A stretch of DNA of 61,820 nucleotides from Alphaproteobacteria bacterium (GTDB lineage: Bacteria; Pseudomonadota; Alphaproteobacteria; ATCC43930; CGMCC-115725): positions 1 through 61,820 of the forward strand of contig JAFAYW010000192.1 in NCBI GenBank assembly GCA_019240125.1, given 5' to 3'. This document shows, piece after piece, positions 34,159 through 44,358 of this stretch. Numbering within the stretch: position 1 is the first letter of the stretch; each line of letters opens with the position of its first letter. Under the pieces are notes generated by a model, which did no database searches, had not been told where the DNA came from, and saw nothing but the letters and a program-made list of their open reading frames with translations. The position numbers and the translations under genes were made by a program.

Positions 34159-37100
34159 TCTAGGCTCTCAAGCAAGGCTTTAGCCTGAACGATATCCGGG
34201 GTGTCCAGACCCTCGGTGAACCAGTCGCAGATCGGCGAGAGCAGCGCCGCTGCTTTGGCCGATTGCCCGTCCTCGCGCAGCAGCCGGGCCAGGCTGGTCG
34301 CGGCGCGCAGCTCAAGCGAACGCGCCGTCTGACGCCGCGCGACCGCGAAGGCATCGCGGTATACCGCCTCTGCCCTGGTACCGTTAGCTACCGGCCTGGC
34401 GCGTTGCAGATCGCCTTGCAGCCGCAGTAATTCCGCCCACCACCAGCGATTACCGCTCTCGGCCATCTCCGTCAGCAGTGACTCGGCGGAGTCGAACTCA
34501 CCCGCAGCGATATCGGCTTCCGCCAGGAGAGCGCGAAACAACGCCAGCATCGTCCAGGCCTGCGCCCCGTAGAGTTCGACACTCTGCCGCAACTCCTCGC
34601 GCCCCTCTGCAAGCCGGCCTTCCTGGGTCACCGCCCAGCCATGCAGAATGCCGCCGATCGCGCGGTACTGGGTCAGCCCGTGCTCCTCGCCGAGAGCCAG
34701 CAGACGCTGACCGAATTGTCGCGTCGTGTTGCCATCGCGGCGCAGAACCGAGACAGCGCCGGCAAACCACAGCGCATGCAATAGGCTCGGTACATGCTTC
34801 AGCCGCTCCGCCAGAACAATCCCGTCGCGAGCGCTAGCCATTGCGCGATCGGGGTAGCCAAGCGCCCATAGAGCAATCGCGCTCTGCCCGTTGCCACAGA
34901 CGCCGGGATCGTGTCCGCCATAAAGCAAGGCATGGCGCGCATGCTTTTCCGGCTGGTAGAGCGACAGGCCTTCGCGGATGTGGCCCTGGCTCTGCACAAA
35001 CTCGCCGCCCCAGATTCGCGTGGCCCATGCCGAATGATGCGCCTGCAGGGAGAGCTCGGGATCACCGATCCTTTCGGCCGCCTCGACCAGATCGGCGAGA
35101 TGCTTGAGGCGCTCTTCCTCGTCCCGCCCGCGCCCCGGCGTGGTGATCCACAGCCCCCAGCTCGCGGCAAACCGGGCGCGATCATCACCAAGCTTTCCGG
35201 CAAGCTCGGCGGCGCGCCGGTAGGGTTTTCGAGAATCTGCCGCGCCATAGCCGCGGGTCGACAGCATGACAGGGCCGAGCGCCAGTTGCAGCGCCAGTTC
35301 CTGCCGCATGCGATCGGGGGTCGGCGGCAGATCGCTGAGCCCGACAATGCCGTGCGTCAGGTGCGCTATGGCCTCGAGATTGGCCGAGTGGCTGGAGGCG
35401 CGCTCGCCGGCCTCCAGCCAATAGACAGCGGCGCGATCGAAAGCACCCGCCTCTGCCAGATGATGCGCCAATAGCTCGGGCGACCGCTCAACGAAATCTG
35501 CCGATTGTTGCTGCAGCGCCTCGGCGATCCGCGCATGGAGGTTCTGACGCGGACCCCGCAGCAGGCTGCTATAGGCGGTGTCCTGCACCAGCGCGTGCTT
35601 GAACTGATATTCGGCCTTGGGCGGCAGCCCGCGCTGAAACACCAATCCCGCGGCCACCAGTTTGTCGAGAGCGCTTCGCGTCTCGCTCTCCTCGCGCGGC
35701 GAAGCGGCGACCAGCAGTTCATACGAGAAGTCGCGGCCGATCGCCGCCCCGGCCTGCGATATTTCACGCGCCACCGGCCCGAGCCGGTCGAGCCGCGCCA
35801 TCAGCGATGCCTGCAGAGTGGGCGGCACCGCAAGCTGCGAGCGGCGCGACGAAACCGGGCTGGCAGAGGCGGAAACCGCGGTCTCCAACACAACCTTGAT
35901 CACCTCCTCGAGAAACAGCGGTACCCCGTCGGCGCGCTCGACGATCTCTTCGATGGTTTCGGTCGGCAGTGACGAGGCCGCGGCGACTAGGTGCCGCACC
36001 AGCGCGGCGCCCTCGCGTCGGCCCAGGCGGCTCAATACCAGGGTGGTGACAAAGGGCTGCCCGGTCCACGGTGGCTGAAATTCCGGACGAGAGGTGCAGA
36101 TCAGCAATACCGGCAGCCGCTCAATGTGCGCGATGACCCGGTCGAGCAGTTCGCGCGTCGTCGGGTCGATCCAATGCAGGTCCTCAAAAACCGCGACGAC
36201 CGGCTTATCGCGCGCCAGCGCCTGAAGCTGCTGAATGAGCGCCTCGAACGTGATCTCTTTTTTGCGTTGCGGCGACAGCTCGGCGACCAGGGCGCTGGTG
36301 TTCGGCGCAACCAGCGACAGGAGGTCGGCGAAGATCGCGACCTGCTCGACCCTGCTCGGCCCGGCGACGGGGAGCACCCGCGCCAGCTTTTCGAGCTGCT
36401 CCGACGGCTGATCCTCGCGGACGAAACCGGCGGCACGTTCGAGTTGGCTGATCAGGGGAAAGAGCGCGCTATCCTGATGGTGCGGCGAGCAGAAATAACG
36501 CAGCCGCGTGTGGTTTTCCGGCGCGATGCGCTCGAGCAGGGCCTCCGCCAGACGGGACTTGCCGATCCCGGCATCGGCCGAAAGCAGGACTACCCTCCCC
36601 TCGCCGGCCTTGGCCTGGGCCCAGCGTCGCAATAGGAGGTCGAGCTCCTCCTCGCGGCCGATGAGCGGCGTCTCGGGCGTCCGCAATGCCGCGAATCGGC
36701 TGACGACCCCGCTCTCGCCGGTCACCCGCCAGGCGCGCTGATCGTCGGCAAATCCCTTCAGGGCCAGCTCGCCTAGATCCTGCAGCTGAAAGAGTGTGCC
36801 GAGCTGGCGCCGCGTCGCGTCCGCCACGATCACGGTGTTGGGCGCGGCGACGGTCTGCAGCCGTGCCGCCAGGTTTGGGGTATCGCCGACGACGGTCTGC
36901 TCCTGACCGCCGCCCTCGCCGATCAGATCGCCCACCACGACGAGCCCCGTGGCGATGCCGATCCGCACCTGCAGCGCATGCGCCAGCCCCAGTTTATCAA
37001 TCGCCTCGACAATCGTCAGTGCGGCGCGAACCGCGCGCTCAGCGTCATCTTCATGCGCCGATGGATAGCCGAAATAGGCCAATGCCCCGTCGCCCATCAG

Positions 37101-37499
37101 CCGTGCCGTGTAGCCGCCAAAGCGGGCGACCACCCCGCTGACGCGGCTGTGATAGGCGGCGATGATATCGCGCAAATCCTCGGGATCGAGCCGGGTTGCC
37201 AGTGCGGTCGAGCCGACCAGATCGCAGAACAGGATCGTCAGCTGCCGTCGTTCGACAAACGATGTCTCCGCGGCAGCGGCGGCGGGCGTCGCGGCTGTAA
37301 TGGGAGCACCATGCAATGCCGCGATTGCCGACAGCAGTTTGCGGCGATGACCAATCGAGGTGATCCCGAGGTCGCCGAGATCCTGCGCCGTCAGCTCGGC
37401 CAGAACCTCACCGTCAATATGATTGTCGGCGAACAGCGCCGTGTATTGTTCAAGGCCGAGGCCGAGCAGCCATTCCGCAACGTTGATGGCCATGGCCAC
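34155..37499 (-). CDS. SAM domain - class III adenylate/guanylate cyclase - AAA ATPase - TPR protein
   Basis: 1114 residues. A SAM domain (about 5-62; WLLGLGLEQYTALF) comes first. The class III cyclase domain (about 80-270) has both metal Asp (ILFCDLVGST, MGDGALAYFG) and the transition-state Asn/Arg (DTPNLAARLQ), so it looks active. An ATPase of STAND/AAA type begins at about 280 with PLIGREEE and Walker A ADAGIGKS (about 308). The C-terminal half is helical TPR-like. Such proteins are thought to link a sensed signal to cAMP and to partner proteins. The start is GTG at 37499 (GGAGA 8 nt upstream; an ATG two codons later is the alternative). It is 14 nt downstream of the FAD-oxidase stop and overlaps the next gene. 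Confidence 0.9.
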   Translation of the reverse strand: MAMAINVAEWLLGLGLEQYTALFADNHIDGEVLAELTAQDLGDLGITSIGHRRKLLSAIAALHGAPITAATPAAAAAETSFVERRQLTILFCDLVGSTALATRLDPEDLRDIIAAYHSRVSGVVARFGGYTARLMGDGALAYFGYPSAHEDDAERAVRAALTIVEAIDKLGLAHALQVRIGIATGLVVVGDLIGEGGGQEQTVVGDTPNLAARLQTVAAPNTVIVADATRRQLGTLFQLQDLGELALKGFADDQRAWRVTGESGVVSRFAALRTPETPLIGREEELDLLLRRWAQAKAGEGRVVLLSADAGIGKSRLAEALLERIAPENHTRLRYFCSPHHQDSALFPLISQLERAAGFVREDQPSEQLEKLARVLPVAGPSRVEQVAIFADLLSLVAPNTSALVAELSPQRKKEITFEALIQQLQALARDKPVVAVFEDLHWIDPTTRELLDRVIAHIERLPVLLICTSRPEFQPPWTGQPFVTTLVLSRLGRREGAALVRHLVAAASSLPTETIEEIVERADGVPLFLEEVIKVVLETAVSASASPVSSRRSQLAVPPTLQASLMARLDRLGPVAREISQAGAAIGRDFSYELLVAASPREESETRSALDKLVAAGLVFQRGLPPKAEYQFKHALVQDTAYSSLLRGPRQNLHARIAEALQQQSADFVERSPELLAHHLAEAGAFDRAAVYWLEAGERASSHSANLEAIAHLTHGIVGLSDLPPTPDRMRQELALQLALGPVMLSTRGYGAADSRKPYRRAAELAGKLGDDRARFAASWGLWITTPGRGRDEEERLKHLADLVEAAERIGDPELSLQAHHSAWATRIWGGEFVQSQGHIREGLSLYQPEKHARHALLYGGHDPGVCGNGQSAIALWALGYPDRAMASARDGIVLAERLKHVPSLLHALWFAGAVSVLRRDGNTTRQFGQRLLALGEEHGLTQYRAIGGILHGWAVTQEGRLAEGREELRQSVELYGAQAWTMLALFRALLAEADIAAGEFDSAESLLTEMAESGNRWWWAELLRLQGDLQRARPVANGTRAEAVYRDAFAVARRQTARSLELRAATSLARLLREDGQSAKAAALLSPICDWFTEGLDTPDIVQAKALLESLE

Positions 37500-37513
37500 G
37501 CGCTCTGTCTCCG

Positions 37514-39022
37514 CTACGACGATAGCGGTATGCCCTGGTTGCGCGGGGGAGTGAAGATGCGATGTCCGTCATAGGTCGCCTTCACCCTTTCCAGCCGGGT
37601 CAGATTGCTTCCCCAATAAATTTCTGCTGGGTTCGCTGCATCGGGATCGGGGAAATTCTGATAGCTGCTGGTCTGGCCGATAATCGCGGCGAGGCCGTCC
37701 TGCACATCGCGCTGCCATTTCATGTGAGCCTCCGGGGTCTGCTGCTGGTCCCACTCGAGGATCGGGTTGAGCAGCCACTGCGATGACCGATGCACGAAGG
37801 CCGTAGCCTCCGGCTTCACCTTGTTGATCTGCCCGCCGGTGAGGAACATTGTCAGTCGCGATCGCGCTTGCGGACTTGGCAGCGTCCGCATCAATCGGCA
37901 GGCTTCATCGATGCACTCGTCGCTGACCCGGTCGGCGAACAGCGAGGTTTCGCGATAGCGGTTCGGCACCGCCTCGATATCGAAGAACTCCTGAGCATCC
38001 CAGTACGGCAATTCGACCGGCAGGTACTTGTCGGCATCCGTCAGGGCGCCCCCAAGCGCCGCGTCGAATTTGGCGCGCGATCCGTTGAACTGGCCGATCA
38101 GCTTGATCTCGTTCGGCGATTTGGTATCGGCTACCGACGCGCTGATCGACATCTGCGCGCCCATCTGCTCGGGCGACGCTTCGAGGGCGCGAACCAGGCG
38201 CCGCAGGATCGCCTTGGTGTCACCTGACCACCAATGCGCGTAAAACGCGATCACCTTGCCAACCGGAAAGCTGCGCAGCCACCACCGCGTCGCAAAAGCC
38301 AGGTTGCCGCCGCCGCCGCCGCGCACCGCCCAGAACAAATCCTTGTAGTCGTTGCCGGCCGTGGCCACGACCGTTCTGCCATTGGCCAGCACCAGCTCGA
38401 CGGCTTCCACCCGGTCGCAACCGACGCCGAACTCGCGCATCGACAATCCGATCCCGCCACCCATCAGAAAGGCGCTGAGACCAACCGTGGTACAGCGGCC
38501 ATGGACGATACCGTGGTTGGTGTTCTTGAGGGCACTGAACACGTCGCCGTTGAGCACCCCGCCACCGGTTTCGATCATCGGCGATCCGGCGGACGCGCGG
38601 ACCTGCCGCATCGCCCCGGCATGGATCACCAGCCCCGGGATCGTGCTGCACGCCGCATAGCTGTGACCACCAGAGCGCGGCACCATCGGCAGCCCGACGT
38701 GCTCCGCCCACATCAACGCGGCGGCGACCTCCTTGGGGTCGCGTGGCCGGACAACTGCCAGCGGCGCATTCGGGTCAATCGCGTCAGGCGTGTCGGGCGG
38801 ATCGTAGAAGCGCAGATTTTCCGGCCGCGTCAGCACGATAAAGCGAGGATCGGGCGGCCGAATTACCCCGCCGGTGATCTGCCTGGCCAGATCGTTCCAG
38901 GCGGCATCGCTGATCTTGGCCGACGCCTCTGGCGCCGCGCCTCGGACAATGCGCGGGGTCGCCAGCGTGGCCAGCGCGCTGGCCAGCAGGGCTCTTCGGG
39001 AAAATCGGACCTGCGGTGCCAC
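37514..39022 (-). CDS. Tat-exported FAD-linked oxidoreductase (BBE type, probably bicovalent FAD)
   Basis: 502 residues. FSRRALLASALATLATP is a twin-arginine signal. The FAD-binding PCMH-type domain has RSGGHSY (His for 8-alpha linkage, about residue 117) and HGRCTTVGLSAFLMGGG (Cys for 6-S-cysteinyl linkage), as in bicovalent oligosaccharide oxidases and berberine-bridge-type enzymes. The C-terminal BBE stretch with EIYWGSNLTRLERVKATYD is present. GTG at 39022 has GGGGAG 6 nt upstream; an ATG 19 codons earlier lacks one. It probably oxidises a sugar or alcohol to a lactone or aldehyde with O2 in the periplasm. First gene of an operon with the cyclase and cyclotransferase-like genes. Confidence 0.9.
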   Translation of the reverse strand: MAPQVRFSRRALLASALATLATPRIVRGAAPEASAKISDAAWNDLARQITGGVIRPPDPRFIVLTRPENLRFYDPPDTPDAIDPNAPLAVVRPRDPKEVAAALMWAEHVGLPMVPRSGGHSYAACSTIPGLVIHAGAMRQVRASAGSPMIETGGGVLNGDVFSALKNTNHGIVHGRCTTVGLSAFLMGGGIGLSMREFGVGCDRVEAVELVLANGRTVVATAGNDYKDLFWAVRGGGGGNLAFATRWWLRSFPVGKVIAFYAHWWSGDTKAILRRLVRALEASPEQMGAQMSISASVADTKSPNEIKLIGQFNGSRAKFDAALGGALTDADKYLPVELPYWDAQEFFDIEAVPNRYRETSLFADRVSDECIDEACRLMRTLPSPQARSRLTMFLTGGQINKVKPEATAFVHRSSQWLLNPILEWDQQQTPEAHMKWQRDVQDGLAAIIGQTSSYQNFPDPDAANPAEIYWGSNLTRLERVKATYDGHRIFTPPRNQGIPLSS

Positions 39023-39128
39023 AGGACACTCCCCACCAACGTTCGTTTGCCAGAATATCCTACCCAACCAGCGTGGCAATGATCACGCGAGGTCATAGCT
39101 CTCAACACAACCTTTAGGGGAGGATGCC

Positions 39129-40439
39129 ATGCACTCTGCGGTGGGTAACGGGGTCTCGCCGGGCATCGCTGCGGCGGAGGCCGACATCCGTGCCGGTGCG
39201 CTGGCGAAGGCAGCGTGGCGGTTTCTACCGGTGCTGACGATCGCCTATGTCCTGAACTATCTCGACCGCACCAGCGTTGGCTTTGCCGCCTTGACGATGA
39301 ACCGGGATCTCGGCCTGACGGCCTACCAATTCGGCTGGGGCGCCGGTCTGCTGTTCGCCAGCTACAGCATCTGCGAAATCCCGAGCAATCTGATCCTCTA
39401 CCGATTTGGGGCGCGCCGCTGGATCGCGCGGATCATGATCACCTGGGGCGTGATCGCCGCGGCCAATGCCTTTGTCACCGGTCCGGTCAGTTTCTATGCC
39501 GTCCGTTTCCTGCTCGGCGCCGCCGAAGCCGGCTTCTTTCCGGGCATCACCTATTTCCTCGCGGCATGGTTTCCGCCGCAATACCGCGCCCGGGTGCTCG
39601 CCTGGTTTCTCGTGGCGATTCCGGTGTCATCGATCATCGGCGGCCCGATCTCTGGTTTGCTGCTGCAGCTCGACGGCCATCTTGGGCTGACGGGGTGGCA
39701 GTGGATGTTTATCATCGAAGGCCTGCCGGCCGCGCTCATCGGCATCTGGGTTCTGTTCATGCTGACCGACCGTCCCGAGGAGGCGCAGTGGTTGAGCGCG
39801 GCGGAGCGCGGCGCGATGGTGACGATGCTCGCCGAAGAACAGCGCGACCGCGGCCGCCATTCCCTTTTGTCCGCGGTAAGCGACCCACGCATCCTGGTGC
39901 TGACCGCGATCCAGTTCGGCTACACACTCGGCTCCTACGGGGTCGGGATCTGGCTGCCGCAGATCCTGAAGACGCATGGCCTGTCGAACCTCGCGGTCGG
40001 GTTCGTTTCCGCCATACCCTACATCTTCGCCAGCGTCGCGATGCTACTGTGGGCCGGCTATGTCGATCGGACCGGTCGTAAGGTCGCCAACCTGACGCTC
40101 GGCTTTGTCATGGCGACCACCGGTCTCGTCCTCTCAGTGATCTGGACGGAGCTGGCGCCGGCTCTGATCGGTCTGACCATAGCCCTGGTCGGGGTCACCT
40201 CGGCGCGGGCGATTTTCTGGACCGTGCCGACCAGTTTCCTCGCCGGGCGCGGCGCCGCGGGAGGGCTTGCCTTTATCACCACGTTCGGCTCGCTCGGTGG
40301 CTTTTTCGGGCCGTTCCTGATCGGCTGGATCAAGGATGCCACCGGCTCCTTTATCCTCGGCCTGAGCGCGATGGCGGCCATCCTGGCGCTGACCACCGCC
40401 TTGTCGGCCGGCCTGAATTGGATGATCAGGCGAGCCTGA
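39129..40439 (+). CDS. MFS transporter, anion:cation symporter (ACS) type
   Basis: 436 residues, about 12 membrane segments. YVLNYLDRTSVGFAALTMNRDLGL after the first segment and IPSNLILYRFGARRWIARIM between TM2 and TM3 are the marks of the ACS family, which carries organic anions such as phthalate, glucarate or tartrate with a cation. GGGGAGGATG precedes the ATG. It diverges from the FAD oxidase across about 100 nt and converges with the hybrid kinase 20 nt away. Substrate unknown, possibly connected with the secreted oxidase next to it. Confidence 0.88.
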   Translation: MHSAVGNGVSPGIAAAEADIRAGALAKAAWRFLPVLTIAYVLNYLDRTSVGFAALTMNRDLGLTAYQFGWGAGLLFASYSICEIPSNLILYRFGARRWIARIMITWGVIAAANAFVTGPVSFYAVRFLLGAAEAGFFPGITYFLAAWFPPQYRARVLAWFLVAIPVSSIIGGPISGLLLQLDGHLGLTGWQWMFIIEGLPAALIGIWVLFMLTDRPEEAQWLSAAERGAMVTMLAEEQRDRGRHSLLSAVSDPRILVLTAIQFGYTLGSYGVGIWLPQILKTHGLSNLAVGFVSAIPYIFASVAMLLWAGYVDRTGRKVANLTLGFVMATTGLVLSVIWTELAPALIGLTIALVGVTSARAIFWTVPTSFLAGRGAAGGLAFITTFGSLGGFFGPFLIGWIKDATGSFILGLSAMAAILALTTALSAGLNWMIRRA

Positions 40440-40459
40440 AGCGGAACCTGTCGCAGGTG

Positions 40460-43108
40460 TTATTCGTCGAGCGCACCGCGCAAGGCGGCGGCCAGTTCCG
40501 CCTTGCCGAACGGCTTGCTCAGGAAGTTCATGTTGGCGAAGTCGACACTGTCGGAATTAAGGCGCGCCTGCGGAAAGCCCGACGTCAGGATGACTTTGAG
40601 TGTCGGCCAGCGCTCCACAGCCGTCTGTGCCAGCCCGACACCATCCAGTCCGCCGGGCATCACGATGTCGGATAACAGCAGGTCGACCTTCTCCCGCTCA
40701 AGGATATCGAGCGCCGCGGCGGCACGATCGGCTTCCAGTACCTTGTATCCCAGCACCTGCGCCTGCCGGGTGACGGCCCGGCGCAATCCGGGATTGTCTT
40801 CCACTACCAGAATGGTCTCGCCCGCCCCCGGCCGCGCCCGCTGCTCCGGCAAGTCCTCGGCGATGCTCGCGTCGCTCTCGCTCCGCGGCAGGTAGAGCCG
40901 GAATGTCGTTCCGGCACCGGGCTCGCTGTACACGCTTACATGACCGCCGGATTGTTGCAGAAAGCCGAACACCATGCTGAGCCCGAGGCCGGTGCCCTTG
41001 CCGGTTTCCTTAGTGGTGAAGAATGGCTCGAATATCTTGTCGATGTCCCGCGGCGCGATGCCGGTACCGGTGTCACTGACCTCGATCATCACAAAATCGC
41101 CTTCACGCGACTCGGGATACTGCGCCACGTATTCCGCATCGAGGTGACGATTGCCCGTCGCGATCATAAGACGGCCGCCGGCCGGCATCGCGTCCCGCGC
41201 GTTGGTCGCGAGATTAGTCAGGCCCGCCTCGAGCTGCGCCGGGTCGACGGTTACCGCCCAGACTGATGACGCCAGATGGAGCGAGACCTCGATGTCTTCC
41301 CGGAGCAGGCGGCGCAATAGCCGAACCGCATCGGAAACCAGCTTGTTAACATCGATTTTCTCTGGCCGCAGCGGCTGCCGCCGCGCGAAGGCCAGGAGAC
41401 GCTTTGTCAAATCGGCGGCGCGCCAGCCCGCCTCAAGCGCGTCGGTGATCATCTCCTGCAAATCAGGGTCGGCCTTAGCCTGATCGCTCGCCATCTGTAG
41501 GTTGACGATCATCACCCCCAACAAGTTATTGAAATCATGCGCCATGCCACCGCTTAGCGTGCCGATGGCCTCCATCTTCTGCGACTGGAACAGGCGCTCT
41601 TCGGACCGCTGAAGAGCGGTCTCGGTCGCCTTCAGGGCGGAGATGTCGACCCGCAATCCGGCTAAGCCACCGGTCGAGAGGCGACGGTTGGTCACCAGCG
41701 TCCACCGTCCGTCGCCAAGATCCTGCTGTATCGACACGCCGGGTGTCATGTGATCGCGAATGCGATCGGAAATCCACGCCTCTTGATCGCCGCCGGTATT
41801 CGCGTGCGATCCCTTGGGCAAACCGGCCCTGACCATCTCCTCGAAGGTCGCGCCCGGGACGACGTTTTCGAGGTTGCTCGGGAACAGCCGGCGGTAGGTC
41901 TCATTGCAGATCACCAGACGATCGTTCTCGTCATAGATCGCAAAGCCCTCCGGGATGCTTTCGATCCCGTCACGCAGCACGAGTTCCGTCGCGCGACTCT
42001 GCTTGCGCGCGCGTCCCGCGGCCACCAGCGCGCGCGCCACGTCATCAACTTCCACCAGACCGGTCGGCTCCGGGTCCGGCAGGAACTCGTCCTCCTTGAT
42101 CAGCGCCATCCGCTGCAGCGAACCAATCGGCTGCGAAATCGAACGCGCCACCAGGAGTGACAATGCCGCGACGACGATCAATGTCGCTCCGCCGACACCC
42201 AACGCCGTCATCGCCGCGGAAAGAACGGGAGCCTTGATCTGGTTCTTCGGCACCGCGATCGCGACAGTCCATCCGAAGTCGCTGCTGCGCTCGAATGCCG
42301 TCAGGACAGGTGCACCGTCCATCGACGTCCCTTCGACCAGACCGGAGGCCGCCCGAGCCGCCGCCCGTCTTACCGTCGGCGCCCCTTTCTGGCCGATATA
42401 GGTCTTGTCGCTTGGCAGCCTCGCGACCAGAGTGCCCTGGGTATCGCTGATACCCGCGAGCCAGCCCGTCGGCAAGGCCTCGTCCCGGATGATCTCCTCG
42501 AAGGCCGAAAGCGGCGGGAGCAGCGAGAGGACGGCTGGATTGCCGTTCACCGTCACGGGAACATTAACCGAGATCGTGGCGCCTTGTGCCGGCGACCCGA
42601 CGAGGTCAGCAACCGTCGGCTGGCCGTTCGCCAGCGTGCGCTGCACCGATTCGATATCGGCGCCGACCACGGACGGACTCCCGCCACTCAGCAGCGTCTC
42701 GCCGGTGCGCTGGAATAGCTTGAGCGCGGAGCCGGGGAACAGCCGCTCCACCGCATCGCCGGCGCGCTCGCGGAACCCGTCGAGATCGCCGGCCTGCAGA
42801 GAGGGCGACGCCGCGAGGGTTTCCAATACCAGGATCCGGGTCTGCAAACCGTGATTGAGCGCCAGCACGAAGCTGTGCACCCGCCCCTGCATCTGCGCGC
42901 TGGCCTCGCGCACCTGTCCACGAAATTGGCCAAGCTGCTGCGCCAGGGTGAAGATCAGTATCGGCGCGATGCTGGCGAAGACCAGCAATAACAGCCGCCC
43001 ACGCAGGGTGATATGCAACCGCCGCCGCGCCGGCAATTTCTTGCCTAGAGCTGCCGCGCCGGCTGTTGCTGGGATCGCGGCGTCTATGTCTTCCTCCGAA
43101 GGATTCAT
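40460..43108 (-). CDS. Hybrid sensor histidine kinase with receiver domain
   Basis: 882 residues. TM1 (about 39-58), a periplasmic double-Cache-like sensor (60-290), TM2 (about 296-320) with HAMP, then a PAS-like domain (about 378-500). HisKA with the phospho-His in MAHDFNNLLGV (about 521), an HATPase with the N box and GTGIAP and GTGLGLSM, and a C-terminal receiver with acidic pair VVEDN and phospho-Asp in LLLSDIVMPGG (about 814). It belongs to the hybrid kinases whose receiver is the usual output. No response regulator is adjacent. No clear ribosome-binding site is seen before the ATG, so the start is less sure. Confidence 0.93.
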   Translation of the reverse strand: MNPSEEDIDAAIPATAGAAALGKKLPARRRLHITLRGRLLLLVFASIAPILIFTLAQQLGQFRGQVREASAQMQGRVHSFVLALNHGLQTRILVLETLAASPSLQAGDLDGFRERAGDAVERLFPGSALKLFQRTGETLLSGGSPSVVGADIESVQRTLANGQPTVADLVGSPAQGATISVNVPVTVNGNPAVLSLLPPLSAFEEIIRDEALPTGWLAGISDTQGTLVARLPSDKTYIGQKGAPTVRRAAARAASGLVEGTSMDGAPVLTAFERSSDFGWTVAIAVPKNQIKAPVLSAAMTALGVGGATLIVVAALSLLVARSISQPIGSLQRMALIKEDEFLPDPEPTGLVEVDDVARALVAAGRARKQSRATELVLRDGIESIPEGFAIYDENDRLVICNETYRRLFPSNLENVVPGATFEEMVRAGLPKGSHANTGGDQEAWISDRIRDHMTPGVSIQQDLGDGRWTLVTNRRLSTGGLAGLRVDISALKATETALQRSEERLFQSQKMEAIGTLSGGMAHDFNNLLGVMIVNLQMASDQAKADPDLQEMITDALEAGWRAADLTKRLLAFARRQPLRPEKIDVNKLVSDAVRLLRRLLREDIEVSLHLASSVWAVTVDPAQLEAGLTNLATNARDAMPAGGRLMIATGNRHLDAEYVAQYPESREGDFVMIEVSDTGTGIAPRDIDKIFEPFFTTKETGKGTGLGLSMVFGFLQQSGGHVSVYSEPGAGTTFRLYLPRSESDASIAEDLPEQRARPGAGETILVVEDNPGLRRAVTRQAQVLGYKVLEADRAAAALDILEREKVDLLLSDIVMPGGLDGVGLAQTAVERWPTLKVILTSGFPQARLNSDSVDFANMNFLSKPFGKAELAAALRGALDE

Positions 43109-43154
43109 GGAATGGCCGGCGGCGCGCCTCCGATGTGCAACGCGCCTCGCGGCA

Positions 43155-44219
43155 TCAATGCTGATGCCGCAGCACCACCCGGCCGCGCACCTTGCCGCCC
43201 GATTTCAGATCGCTCAGAGCCGCGCTGGCCTGATCGGGAGCGCGGTGTTCGAGCGGGATCGGCGGCACCTTGCCCTCCTTGCCTAACGCCAGCAATTCGC
43301 GCAGGTCCTCAAGCGTACCAACGTATGAGCCTTCGATTGTCATCATCTTGAACGGGAACAGCACGGTCGAAATCGGCTGCGAGCCGCCATAAAGCCCGAC
43401 CATCACCAATTTTCCGCCCTTGCGCAGCGAGTTTACGCCAAACTCCATCGTCTTGGGCGCGCCGACAAAATCGATCGAGGCCGCGGCGCCGCCATTGGTC
43501 GCCTTCATCACCTGCTTCACCGCATCCGGCTCGGAGTTGTCGATTGTCAGCACTGCGCCCATCTGGCGCGCCTGAGCCCGCTTCTGCGGGTCGATATCGG
43601 CGACGATGACCTTGCCCTTCACCACCGCCTGCGCGATGTGAATCGCACTGCCCCCCACCCCGCCGGCCCCGATGATCATCAGGTAGTCGTCGGGGCCGAC
43701 ATGCTCGGCCGTCTTCTTCAGAGCCGACAGGGCGGTGATGCCCGAACAGGTATAGGTCGCGGCGAGGTCCTGCGGCACTCCGTCATGCGGCAGCAGGTAT
43801 TTCGCGTGCGGCACCACGACATGCGTGGCATAGCCGCCGGCCTTGCGGGTGCCGAGCGTGCGCGGGTTCATGCACAGCAATTCCTCGCCCCGCTTGCAGA
43901 CATCGCACTCGCCGCAGCCGATCCAGGGATAGGCGACGACCTTGTCCCCTAAGGCAACGCCGGAGGCCTGCGGTCCCAGCGCGACGACCTCGCCGGCAAT
44001 CTCGTGCCCCATCGTGAACGGCAGGTCGACGCCGCGCGACTCAAGCGAAATCTTGCGCCCGTCGCCGAGATCGAAATGCCCGTCCCAGATGTGCACGTCG
44101 CTGTGGCACACCCCGGCCGCCTCGACGCGCAACACCACCTCCTCGCCTTGCGGTACCGGATCGGGATAGTCGCGGGCTTCGAGCGGCTTGCCCCATTCGA
44201 TGATCTGCATCGCGCGCAT
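43155..44219 (-). CDS. Zinc-dependent alcohol dehydrogenase (MDR family)
   Basis: 354 residues. Catalytic-zinc ligands are in AAGVCHSDVH (Cys about 38) and MGHE. The structural zinc is held by GECDVCKRGEELLC (four Cys). GAGGVGGSAIHIAQ is the NAD(P)-binding loop. An alcohol/aldehyde oxidoreductase of the cytoplasm; substrate unknown. I chose the ATG at 44219 with GAGGAGA 6-8 nt upstream; a longer frame exists but has no site. It diverges from the enoyl-CoA hydratase gene across about 140 nt and lies 46 nt upstream of the sensor kinase on the same strand. Confidence 0.93.
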   Translation of the reverse strand: MRAMQIIEWGKPLEARDYPDPVPQGEEVVLRVEAAGVCHSDVHIWDGHFDLGDGRKISLESRGVDLPFTMGHEIAGEVVALGPQASGVALGDKVVAYPWIGCGECDVCKRGEELLCMNPRTLGTRKAGGYATHVVVPHAKYLLPHDGVPQDLAATYTCSGITALSALKKTAEHVGPDDYLMIIGAGGVGGSAIHIAQAVVKGKVIVADIDPQKRAQARQMGAVLTIDNSEPDAVKQVMKATNGGAAASIDFVGAPKTMEFGVNSLRKGGKLVMVGLYGGSQPISTVLFPFKMMTIEGSYVGTLEDLRELLALGKEGKVPPIPLEHRAPDQASAALSDLKSGGKVRGRVVLRHQH

Positions 44220-44358
44220 CGCGTTTCTCCTCGGCCACATCTTGCGCCGGAGCATACAGGACGGTGAAGGCGAGCCAAGGGGAGAGCCGAGCGGCGTGGC
44301 GGCGGCGCTCCGCCGGCGGTATGCTGGCGCTTCGATAAAGGGCGGAGTGGACGGGGCG

